In this document: positions 8,341-15,028 of the stretch, piece after piece
How positions within the stretch are numbered: position 1 is the first letter of the stretch
Layout of the letters: the number at the start of each line of letters is the position of its first letter
Source of the DNA: CAYWEM01 sp964457225
GTDB taxonomy: Bacteria > Acidobacteriota > Aminicenantia > UBA2199
DNA length: 64,000 nt
Assembly (NCBI GenBank): GCA_964457225.1
Contig: CAYWEM010000013.1
Location: 1-64,000 of the forward strand
Direction of reading: 5' to 3'
The notes under the pieces: generated by a model
The model's input: the letters and a program-made list of their open reading frames with translations, nothing else
What the model was told of the DNA's origin: nothing
The model's database searches: none
Translations under genes and position numbers: made by a program

Positions 8341-8997
8341 TCAATTCCAGACGGCCTGTTTCATGGCGCTGAAGGCTTTTTCCACCTGCTCTTCACGGAT
8401 GATCAGGATGAATTCGAGATAAGTTGAAACCACTTCGACGACGTTGATGTCCTGCCAGGCCAGGCGGTTGAGTACCGCGTGATAAATGCCCGGGGTGATG
8501 ACCGAATCCTCGGTAAGACGCATGGTGATGGCGGCCAGGTTGGAAAAGGAAGAGATCAGTTTTTCCGCGGCGAAGGTTTTCATTACCAGGTCCCGGTTGT
8601 CCTGACCGGAGAGCAGGGTGATTTCCCTGACCCCGGTGGTGAACGTGATAAAGGTATCCGGATTGTCCTGCAGGCTGCTCAGAATCTCTCTCTGCCTGGC
8701 GATTATGCCGGCTGACTTCTGGAAGGTGAATTCGCAGATTCTCGACCGAACCGTGATTTCGGTGAAATAGGAAGCAAAAGGTTTTTCGGGAGATTTCCTG
8801 GCGGCCAGGTCATCGGCCAGCCTTTTCAGGGCCATGACCATGGCGCCTTCACTGGCGTTTTTAAGCAGTTTTTTCTCGATATCCGGAATCATTTTCCGGG
8901 CCAGGGCCGAGAGGTTGATAATCCCGGCGGCCAGGGATTCGGCCAGAAAGGGCCTCTGCATAACCAGGTCGCGCACAGCTTCGCTTATCGATATCAT
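8341..8997 (-). CDS. ACT-domain protein, possible regulator
   Basis: A 218-residue protein. The C-terminal half shows two ACT-like repeats: KLISSFSNLAAITMRLTED (about 145-163) and GIYHAVLNRLAWQDINVVEVVS (about 168-189), close to the aspartokinase-type regulatory ACT fold that binds amino acids. The N-terminal 60 residues (SEAVRDLVMQRPFLAESLAAG, LSALARKMIPDIEKKL) are helical and could form a helix-turn-helix, but this is a guess. It is divergent from a 2-isopropylmalate/homocitrate synthase-family gene, so amino-acid sensing linked to that pathway is plausible. No ribosome binding site is present; a promoter -10 box ends 6 nt before the ATG, suggesting a leaderless message. Confidence 0.75.
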   Translation of the reverse strand: MISISEAVRDLVMQRPFLAESLAAGIINLSALARKMIPDIEKKLLKNASEGAMVMALKRLADDLAARKSPEKPFASYFTEITVRSRICEFTFQKSAGIIARQREILSSLQDNPDTFITFTTGVREITLLSGQDNRDLVMKTFAAEKLISSFSNLAAITMRLTEDSVITPGIYHAVLNRLAWQDINVVEVVSTYLEFILIIREEQVEKAFSAMKQAVWN

Positions 8998-9003
8998 GTT
9001 AGG

Positions 9004-9032
9004 ATATTAACACGCAATATAAATAAAGTCAA
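9004..9032 (-). promoter_or_regulatory. Probable promoter of the ACT-domain gene (leaderless type)
   Basis: Minus strand: -35 TTGACT (5 of 6), 17-nt spacer, -10 TAATAT (4 of 6), then CCTAAC and the ATG. The expected transcription start coincides with the start codon. A 10-bp palindrome TCAATATTGA (9029-9038) overlaps the -35 box. Confidence 0.55.
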
Positions 9033-9038
9033 TATTGA
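9029..9038. promoter_or_regulatory. Palindrome between divergent promoters, operator candidate
   Basis: TCAATATTGA is a perfect 10-bp palindrome that overlaps the -35 box of the ACT-domain gene and sits 8 nt before the -35 box of the divergent synthase gene. A bound protein could act on both promoters. In AT-rich DNA a palindrome of this length can occur by chance. Confidence 0.3.
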
Positions 9039-9046
9039 TGTAAAAA

Positions 9047-9074
9047 TTGACACTGCCTCGGCTTTAGCTAAAAT
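9047..9074 (+). promoter_or_regulatory. Strong sigma70 promoter for the synthase gene
   Basis: -35 TTGACA (6 of 6), 16-nt spacer, -10 TAAAAT (5 of 6). The ATG at 9103 follows 28 nt later with AGGAG in between. Confidence 0.7.
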
Positions 9075-9102
9075 ATGCGGGTTGACCTGTCAGGAGAAAG
9101 CC

Positions 9103-10380
9103 ATGAATTATAAAGCTGAAATTGAAAAATCTGAACGCCCGGTTGTTTCATCCAGGCTGAAACCCGGGGTCTGGATCCTCGACAGCACACTGCGCGAAGG
9201 AGAGCAGAGCCCGGGTGTTTCTTTTCCGGTCCATGTCAAACTGGCCCTGGCTGAATACCTGGACCGGCTCGGTATAGACGTGGTCGAAGCCGGGCATCCA
9301 CTGGTCGGTGAGGAAATCAGGCGGACGGTCAGTCTGTTGGCTTCATCCGGGCGATCCTGCCGCATCGGGGCGCATGCCCGGGCACTTAAAGAGGACATTG
9401 AAGCTGCTGTTGCCTGTGACGTTGATTTCATCGGCATTTTTTACTGTCTCAGCGCGCCGCGCCTGCAGGATTCCTCCATGACTCTGTCGGGGGCGCTGGA
9501 CATGATCGGATCGGCCGTGGCCCTGGCCCGCAGGATCGCGCCTTCGTCCCTGATACGTTTCACGCCGGAAGACACGGTCCGGACCGAGCCGCGGGTGGTG
9601 ATCAACGCCGCAGTCACTGCGGTCCGGGCCGGAGCCGATATCATCAGCATCGCCGATACCACCGGCAGCCTGATTCCCGGATCGGCCGACAACATGTACG
9701 ACTGGGTGAAATTACTGCGTCATGGCCTGGAAAGGGCAGGCATCAGGGCGCTTATCGAAGTTCACTGTCACAACGACCGCGGGCTGGCCCTGGCCAATGC
9801 CCTGGATGGATACCGGGCCGGAGCCGATATCATAGACGCCGCGGTACTTGGTCTGGGGGAAAGGGCCGGCATCACTGACCTGGCCTGCTTAATGGCCGTG
9901 CTGAGACAGGATTTCGGCGAGGGTCTTCATTGGAACCTGGCCGCCTTGCCCGCTTTGTACGAAACAGTCGCCAGGTATTCAGGAACCGCGATACCTCGGA
10001 ATCACCCGGTATGCGGCAGGTATGCCTTCAGTCATTGCGCCGGTGTACACAGCAGGGCTGTGTTAAAAGACACGCACCATTACCAGAGTCTCGATCCCGG
10101 CCTCTTCGGTCGCAGAAGTGAAATCGTTCTGGACCAGATGGCCGGACGGGCCGCACTTGATCACGCTTTATCCGAGCTTGGCCGGGAAGACCTTGCCCGC
10201 GAGGAGCGGGAATTGATCCTGCAGCAGGTCAAGGCGGTCGGCCGGCGGGGTGCCTTGGTCGATCTGCAGGAATTGGATTGGATAGTGCGAAGTATCAGCC
10301 TGCAGACGGCGGGAAAAGGTTCGCGATCAAGCCGGCGAGGGGATCAGTTATTCACTGGAATGTTATCGGACCCGGGCTGA
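9103..10380 (+). CDS. 2-isopropylmalate/homocitrate synthase family enzyme
   Basis: A 425-residue TIM-barrel acyltransferase of the LeuA/LysS/Re-citrate synthase family, which condenses an acyl-CoA with a 2-oxo acid. Visible are the active-site strand DSTLREGEQSPG (about 26-37, with Arg and Glu), VEAGHP, the metal-binding HCHNDRGLALAN, and the C-terminal HCAGVHSRAVLKDTHHY. There is no C-terminal LeuA regulatory domain: length fits homocitrate synthase or a short LeuA. Substrate cannot be decided from sequence. The ATG at 9103 is chosen over a TTG 21 nt upstream because AGGAG lies at the right distance. The stop TGA directly abuts the stop of the convergent DUF5916 gene. The divergent ACT-domain gene may encode its regulator. 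Confidence 0.85.
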   Translation: MNYKAEIEKSERPVVSSRLKPGVWILDSTLREGEQSPGVSFPVHVKLALAEYLDRLGIDVVEAGHPLVGEEIRRTVSLLASSGRSCRIGAHARALKEDIEAAVACDVDFIGIFYCLSAPRLQDSSMTLSGALDMIGSAVALARRIAPSSLIRFTPEDTVRTEPRVVINAAVTAVRAGADIISIADTTGSLIPGSADNMYDWVKLLRHGLERAGIRALIEVHCHNDRGLALANALDGYRAGADIIDAAVLGLGERAGITDLACLMAVLRQDFGEGLHWNLAALPALYETVARYSGTAIPRNHPVCGRYAFSHCAGVHSRAVLKDTHHYQSLDPGLFGRRSEIVLDQMAGRAALDHALSELGREDLAREERELILQQVKAVGRRGALVDLQELDWIVRSISLQTAGKGSRSSRRGDQLFTGMLSDPG

Positions 10381-12516
10381 TCAGATTCGCCACCAGTAAG
10401 AAAACTTGGCGAAAACACTGTAGCTTTGCCGGTCGTATTTGCCGAATTCGTCCCGCTGCATGCGCTGATCGAAGCCCAGGAAAAAGACCGTACCCGGGTG
10501 CGGGACGTAGCTGAAGAGCAGGCTGCCGTAAACCCGGCGCTGATAATGATTGTAATCGGCTATGGCCCGCAGGGATATTTCCCGGGAAAGCTGGTAAGTC
10601 GTGCTGAGCCGGGCTACGTTGTAATCGTAAAGCCTTTCCTTGCTTTCTCCGTCCCAGAAAGCCTGTTTCTGGAACTGCAGTCCAAGCTGCAGCCTCTTGT
10701 TGGGTTTCAGGGTGAAATACAATTGAAAATCGTTTCTGCGGCCGGCCAGCGGGTCGTCCGGATCGTAATAAACGGCATCGCCGCTGCGGAAGTAAAATCC
10801 GAAGGGCAGCCAGCCGATGTATTGGAAATCCGATCCGACACTGAAGTACAGCTTACTGAATTCCCGGCCTGCGAATTCCTCGAGTTCACTGTGGAGGTTG
10901 AAATAGACCTGGTTGAACTCGGTCAGGCGCAGTTGCAGATTGCTCCTGAACCAGCGGTCGGTCAGGTTGTCGCCGAAGTACTCGTAGCGGTTGCCGGCGG
11001 AAAGGCCGATCCGAAACTGGTTGAGGTATTTTTTTTCCGGGTAGAAGCGCAGGCTGCTGAACAATCCCAGGGTTTTGTAATCCGTCCGGTTGACGAAGCC
11101 CGAGCCGGCGTCGAATTCCGGGTGCAGGGACTGCCAGTAAAAACCTCCGCTGTAACACTTGCCCTGGTAGAAAAATTCACTGTACAGGCCGGGAGCCGCG
11201 GTGCTTTCTCGGTCGTCCCCTCCGTTGCCGGTCAGGGCGCTCTGGAAAACGAAGAAAAAATTACCGGCGAACTTGACCTGGCCGTCCAGGCCGATGACCC
11301 GGTTCCAGGATCCGTTGATCTCTTTGTCGGTCAGGGTCAGTCCGAGATAGGATTCCTTCCAGGTGTCGGCCTTGACCCGGATTATGTTGAAAAAAGCGTT
11401 TTGGGAGGTTGATCCCTGTCCGTTCCCGATCTGCCACAGGTTTTCCAGGGGATTGGTGTCATAAGATGAGAGCAGGCTGAAGGCGAAACGGCCGGTTTTG
11501 CCGGTCAACCTGAGTCCACCCAGTGGCTGATTGATTCGCCTGGTGTAAACGAGGTTGAAGGCCGGAAAACGGAAAAGTTCCATGCCCTCGAGGAAAAAAG
11601 GTCTCTTTTCCTCGTAATAAAGCGCAAAACGCTGGTTGATGTCAATCTGCGGAGCGTCGGCCTCGATATGACTGAAATCCGGGTTGATAGTGGCGTCCAG
11701 GGTCAGGTTGGAGCTGATTCCCCATTTGAAGTTGAGCCCGGGCTGAAAGTCGATCTTTTCACTCTCGGTTTTCAGCAGGGTGCTGACCGGCATCAGTTCA
11801 AGGTTGCCGCCCCGGTCTATGTCTTTCTCAAGCACGATTTCCCTGGACTGGGTGATCAGGCCGGGAATCGATTTTTTCGCCTCCGGCCATACGTTTATTT
11901 CACCGGTCCGGGCCAGGTTGCGCACCAGCATCAGGCGCCATACCTTTCTCTGCTGATCGGGAAAACGAATACTCTTGAATGGTATAGCCATTTCAATGCT
12001 GTAACCCCGTTCATCGATTTGGCCCTCGGAACTGAAAACTGCGTCCCAGCTCATATCGAAACTGTCACCGCCGCCTTCTTCTATTCTGATTGCGTCCATT
12101 TGAATGCCCAGCGGGTTGATGAAAAAAGAAAAGGCGCGTCTCTTTTCGTTGTAAGTGTCAAGCATGACCAACATCCAATCGTCTTCAATGTTGTTGTCCC
12201 GCCTGGTGATTGATGCTCTTATCCGTGAAGCCTGGCGGTCGTTGCAACGAAAGGCCAGGTAGAAGTTGCGGTGATCGTAGCCCAGGTAGGCTTTTATGGC
12301 ATCCTCGGGGCGGGCACCTTCAACCGGGGCGAACTGCAGAAAATCCTCGATCCGCAGTGCTTCTTCCTGCCAGACTTTGTCATCCAGCCGGCCGTCGATT
12401 TTCGGAGCCTGGCTTAAAAATGGAATGACCAGGGGCTCCTGCCCCTGAACTATATCAAGGCATGATATAAAAACACAAAACGCTGTAAGAGCAAGGGCGG
12501 TTTTTTTCTTTTTCAT
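10381..12516 (-). CDS. DUF5916 outer-membrane protein with CBM9-like domain
   Basis: A 711-residue exported protein. After a signal peptide (about 1-25) comes a CBM9-like beta-sandwich (about 30-230; KIDGRLDDKVWQ, YLGYDHRNFYLAFRC, IEMAIPFKSIRF), then a long region rich in alternating aromatic beta strands (about 240-711), ending FSYWWRI with aromatic residues as in outer-membrane barrels. The segment FALYYEEKRPFFLEGMELF is the family's signature. DUF5916 proteins are frequent in Bacteroidetes and Acidobacteria; carbohydrate binding or outer-membrane transport is presumed, not shown. AGGAG precedes the ATG by 7 nt. A possible 7-codon leader ORF lies upstream at 12554-12577. Confidence 0.88.
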   Translation of the reverse strand: MKKKKTALALTAFCVFISCLDIVQGQEPLVIPFLSQAPKIDGRLDDKVWQEEALRIEDFLQFAPVEGARPEDAIKAYLGYDHRNFYLAFRCNDRQASRIRASITRRDNNIEDDWMLVMLDTYNEKRRAFSFFINPLGIQMDAIRIEEGGGDSFDMSWDAVFSSEGQIDERGYSIEMAIPFKSIRFPDQQRKVWRLMLVRNLARTGEINVWPEAKKSIPGLITQSREIVLEKDIDRGGNLELMPVSTLLKTESEKIDFQPGLNFKWGISSNLTLDATINPDFSHIEADAPQIDINQRFALYYEEKRPFFLEGMELFRFPAFNLVYTRRINQPLGGLRLTGKTGRFAFSLLSSYDTNPLENLWQIGNGQGSTSQNAFFNIIRVKADTWKESYLGLTLTDKEINGSWNRVIGLDGQVKFAGNFFFVFQSALTGNGGDDRESTAAPGLYSEFFYQGKCYSGGFYWQSLHPEFDAGSGFVNRTDYKTLGLFSSLRFYPEKKYLNQFRIGLSAGNRYEYFGDNLTDRWFRSNLQLRLTEFNQVYFNLHSELEEFAGREFSKLYFSVGSDFQYIGWLPFGFYFRSGDAVYYDPDDPLAGRRNDFQLYFTLKPNKRLQLGLQFQKQAFWDGESKERLYDYNVARLSTTYQLSREISLRAIADYNHYQRRVYGSLLFSYVPHPGTVFFLGFDQRMQRDEFGKYDRQSYSVFAKFSYWWRI

Positions 12517-12553
12517 TCACAGGCTCCTGTTTCGATCATCATCTTTAATAACG

Positions 12554-12577
12554 TCAAAGTAAATGGTTTTGTTTCAT
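12554..12577 (-). promoter_or_regulatory. Possible 7-codon leader ORF before the DUF5916 gene
   Basis: On the minus strand a GGAGG (12585-12589) is followed after 7 nt by ATG and seven sense codons (MKQNHLL) and TGA, 37 nt before the DUF5916 start. A perfect TATAAT on the minus strand (12622-12627) lies upstream, with a poor -35 region. It could be a regulatory uORF or chance. Confidence 0.3.
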
Positions 12578-12607
12578 GTTGAATCCTCCAGCCAACAAAT
12601 CGGAACT

Positions 12608-12636
12608 TTGCCTGAGTTGATATTATAGGTTAAAAT
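12608..12636 (+). promoter_or_regulatory. Probable promoter of queC (leaderless type)
   Basis: -35 TTGCCT (4 of 6), 17-nt spacer, -10 TAAAAT (5 of 6), then AAGGCA and the ATG of queC. The expected transcription start falls on or next to the start codon. The -10 box overlaps back to back with a minus-strand TATAAT for the divergent DUF5916 gene. No preQ1 riboswitch could fit. Confidence 0.55.
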
Positions 12637-12642
12637 AAGGCA

Positions 12643-13353
12643 ATGAATGAAGCAGGAGCGCTAATTCTCTTTTCCGGCGGTCTGGACTCGACCACGGCAT
12701 TGTACTGGGCCCGGAGTCGATTCCATGAAATCGAGGCCCTGATTTTCTCCTACGGCCAACGGCACCGGCTGGAAGTTGAAATGGCCCGCCGGACCCTGGA
12801 AAAAACCGGGCTGAAAGGCCTGGTGCTTGAGCTTCCCTTGAAGGATCTGCTCAATTCGGCCCTGCTGAACGAAGAAGATCCCATTCCGGTCTCCCTGGAC
12901 GCCAGCCGCCTGGAATCCGGTCCGCCCTGCACTTACGTGCCCTTCCGCAACGGCATATTCCTGGCCCTGGCTGCGGCCCGGGCCGAGACTCTCGGTTACA
13001 CCAACCTGGTGACCGGATTCAACCGCATTGATTCACCAGATTACCCGGACACCGGCGCTGCTTTCACCGGGGCCATGGAAGAGGCGGTGAACCTGGGCAC
13101 CGGAATCGGGCAAAACGGTCGAAAACTACAGATTCATACCCCGCTCATCGATCTGAGCAAAGAAGAAATAATCCGCCTGGGCCTGGAACTGGGGGCTGAT
13201 TACAGCCACAGTATATCCTGTTATCGGGGAGGGGAATGGCCCTGCCTGGCCTGCGCCGCCTGCGATGCACGCAAACGGGCTTTTTCCGCCTGCGGTCTGG
13301 AGGATCCATTGCTCGGCAGATTGAAAAAGGAGGGCCAATGCCCTGGGAACTGA
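12643..13353 (+). CDS. queC: 7-cyano-7-deazaguanine synthase
   Basis: A 236-residue ATP-dependent enzyme that converts 7-carboxy-7-deazaguanine and ammonia to preQ0 in queuosine biosynthesis. The PP-loop LFSGGLDSTTAL is at residues 9-20; YVPFRNGIFLALAAARAE is the family segment near 105; and zinc-binding cysteines are in SCYRGGEWPCLACAACDARK near the C-terminus, giving C-x8-C-x2-C-x2-C. All key residues appear intact. It overlaps queD by 16 nt, and queD overlaps queE by 17 nt, forming a tight queC-queD-queE operon. QueF, which makes preQ1, is not in this window, nor is folE (GTP cyclohydrolase). Confidence 0.97.
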   Translation: MNEAGALILFSGGLDSTTALYWARSRFHEIEALIFSYGQRHRLEVEMARRTLEKTGLKGLVLELPLKDLLNSALLNEEDPIPVSLDASRLESGPPCTYVPFRNGIFLALAAARAETLGYTNLVTGFNRIDSPDYPDTGAAFTGAMEEAVNLGTGIGQNGRKLQIHTPLIDLSKEEIIRLGLELGADYSHSISCYRGGEWPCLACAACDARKRAFSACGLEDPLLGRLKKEGQCPGN

Positions 13354-13685
13354 TAGTCAAGGAGAAATTCTCCGCCGCCCATTTCCTGCGCGATTACCCG
13401 GGAAACTGCGAGCGCATGCACGGTCACACCTTCATGATTGAAGTCCACCTGTCTACGTCTGAAGTAGACGTTTCCGGTGTTTCGATTGATTTCAAGGACA
13501 TCCGGGAATACCTGCGTTCGATCCTGCCTGATCACCAGGTGTTGAACGAAATATTTCCCTTTTCGCCCTCGGCTGAGAACCTGGCCCGTCATTATTTCGA
13601 GCTTTTGCGTGAAAAGTACCAGGTTCTGAAAGTGGTAATCTGGGAGTCGGAGCAAGCGGCGGCCTCTTATGCCGGCGATTCATGA
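13338..13685 (+). CDS. queD: 6-carboxy-5,6,7,8-tetrahydropterin synthase
   Basis: A 115-residue QueD/6-pyruvoyl-tetrahydropterin synthase-fold enzyme that makes 6-carboxytetrahydropterin from dihydroneopterin triphosphate. Zinc-binding histidines are in SAAHF and MHGHTF, the catalytic Cys is in NCERMHGH (about residue 24), and the second active-site region is DHQVLNE plus SAENLARHYFE; the C-terminal VIWESEQAA carries the substrate-binding Glu. The ATG at 13338 has AAGGAGG upstream; the frame stays open further upstream inside queC but that stretch is queC in another frame. Length is normal for bacterial QueD. Confidence 0.96.
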   Translation: MPWELIVKEKFSAAHFLRDYPGNCERMHGHTFMIEVHLSTSEVDVSGVSIDFKDIREYLRSILPDHQVLNEIFPFSPSAENLARHYFELLREKYQVLKVVIWESEQAAASYAGDS

Positions 13686-14286
13686 AATATTCGCTTCGGT
13701 CCAGGGTGAAGGCAGCCTGAGCGGTCGCAGTGCCATTTTCATCCGCTTCTCGGGTTGTTCCCTGCGTTGTTCCTATTGTGACACCAGTGCGGCCTGGTTG
13801 AAAAAAAACGAGGTGCCGCTGACGAAGATTCTGGCTGAAGTTGACCGGCTGCGCCGGGAAAACCCGTCAGCCATGGTCGTGCTGACCGGGGGTGAACCGC
13901 TTGAACAGAATCTGTTTGAGCTGGTTGCGGAGCTTTCTGAAAGAAAACTGTTCACTGCGATTGAGACCAATGGCCTGCATTTCCAGGATATTGACCTGGA
14001 CTGGTGGGCGGTTTCCCCGAAGGATGTCAGCTTTTATTTTCTTCACCCGGATTTGCGGTCCAGGGTAAACGAACTGAAAATCCTGGTAACTCCAGGTTTG
14101 GGCTTGGACACGATCCGGGAACTGGCCGGCCTGGTCAGGCCCGGTGTCCCCATATTCCTGCAACCCTGCGGCCCGGAGATCAATTCCAGAAAACAGGCCT
14201 TCGATTTTTTCACAAAATGTGCAGCCTTGAATCTGCCTGAACTGCGCCTGGGGCTCCAGTTACACCGGGTTTACGATATTCCCTGA
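13669..14286 (+). CDS. queE: 7-carboxy-7-deazaguanine synthase (radical SAM)
   Basis: A 205-residue radical SAM enzyme that contracts 6-carboxytetrahydropterin to 7-carboxy-7-deazaguanine. The start IHEIFASVQGEG is the QueE signature; the [4Fe-4S] motif is GCSLRCSYCDT (CxxxCxxC, about residues 28-38); VLTGGEPL (about 68-75) binds SAM. The sequence EINSRKQAFDFF near the end is also family-typical. It begins inside the last codons of queD. The stop lies 12 nt from that of the convergent exported-protein gene, with no hairpin terminator visible between them. Confidence 0.97.
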   Translation: MPAIHEIFASVQGEGSLSGRSAIFIRFSGCSLRCSYCDTSAAWLKKNEVPLTKILAEVDRLRRENPSAMVVLTGGEPLEQNLFELVAELSERKLFTAIETNGLHFQDIDLDWWAVSPKDVSFYFLHPDLRSRVNELKILVTPGLGLDTIRELAGLVRPGVPIFLQPCGPEINSRKQAFDFFTKCAALNLPELRLGLQLHRVYDIP

Positions 14287-14298
14287 GGCAGTTTGAAA

Positions 14299-14886
14299 CT
14301 AGAGTCGTTTCAGGATCCTGACGCATTCCCTGGCCAGCGAACGCAGGGCGCGGTCGTCAAATGATTCGAGTATGTTGATACGGTATTTTTTTTCAAGTTC
14401 CTGGGCTTCGGGATTGTCACCGTTGTCCAGCCTGTAACTGCCGAGAATGGTTTCAATTCCTCCGGGAATCAGGTCGCGGTGTTCCTGCATTTCCTCGAGC
14501 AGCATCCTGGTGTTGTAGCCGATAAAGGTGCCCAGAGTCCTGGCCAGCCTGCGGTTCAGATCGTTGTCGGCGACGTTGAAAAGCCTCATCATCACTTTGA
14601 CCGCCTGGCGGTTTGAATCGAAGACCCGATTTTCCAGGAGAATGAAATTTTGTTTTAATGAAGAAACGAAAACTCCTTCGTCGTTGAAAACGAAACGCCC
14701 CTGGAGAGGCAATGAGTTCAGAAAACTGTCCAGGTTCTGATCGCTTGGTTCATCGACGAAATTAGCCCAGTTTTGAGCCAATTGATTCCAGTCGGGTAAT
14801 TCGATCTGCGGGAGAAGGGGCAAGGCGGCTAACAAGAAAAGGGCCGTCCAGGCAAGAAGTTTGTGTTTCTCAGCGGTTCCGCTCAT
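14299..14886 (-). CDS. Exported protein of unknown function
   Basis: A 195-residue protein that I do not recognise. It has an N-terminal signal or anchor (LLAWTALFLLAALPLLPQIE, about residues 9-28), then a mixed region and a helical C-terminal part (EEMQEHRDLIPGGIETIL; RALRSLARECVRILKRL). No cysteine motif or enzyme signature is apparent. GGAGG lies upstream of the ATG. It is a single gene between convergent queE and the divergent S9 peptidase. It could be a lineage-specific periplasmic protein; no function is proposed. Confidence 0.7.
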   Translation of the reverse strand: MSGTAEKHKLLAWTALFLLAALPLLPQIELPDWNQLAQNWANFVDEPSDQNLDSFLNSLPLQGRFVFNDEGVFVSSLKQNFILLENRVFDSNRQAVKVMMRLFNVADNDLNRRLARTLGTFIGYNTRMLLEEMQEHRDLIPGGIETILGSYRLDNGDNPEAQELEKKYRINILESFDDRALRSLARECVRILKRL

Positions 14887-14972
14887 GTATGCCCTCCATT
14901 CACCTTATTTTCCATTAATCAATATAACCTGAAAAGAAAAAAAAATAAACAAAATACATAAAAAAATCAAGA

Positions 14973-15001
14973 TCGCCAAATCTTATTTCATCTGATAAAA
15001 T
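14973..15001 (+). promoter_or_regulatory. Possible promoter of the S9 peptidase gene
   Basis: -10 TAAAAT (5 of 6) with a weak -35 TCGCCA (4 of 6) at 17 nt. The gene's ATG follows 27 nt later with GGAGG. It lies in a very AT-rich stretch, so the -10 match alone has limited weight. Confidence 0.35.
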
Positions 15002-15028
15002 TGCCTGGTGCGAATTGCTGGAGGATGC

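Noticed and set aside
12517..12642. preQ1 riboswitch upstream of queC
   Set aside because: The promoter -10 box lies 6 nt before the ATG, leaving no leader for a riboswitch, and no preQ1 aptamer pattern was seen.
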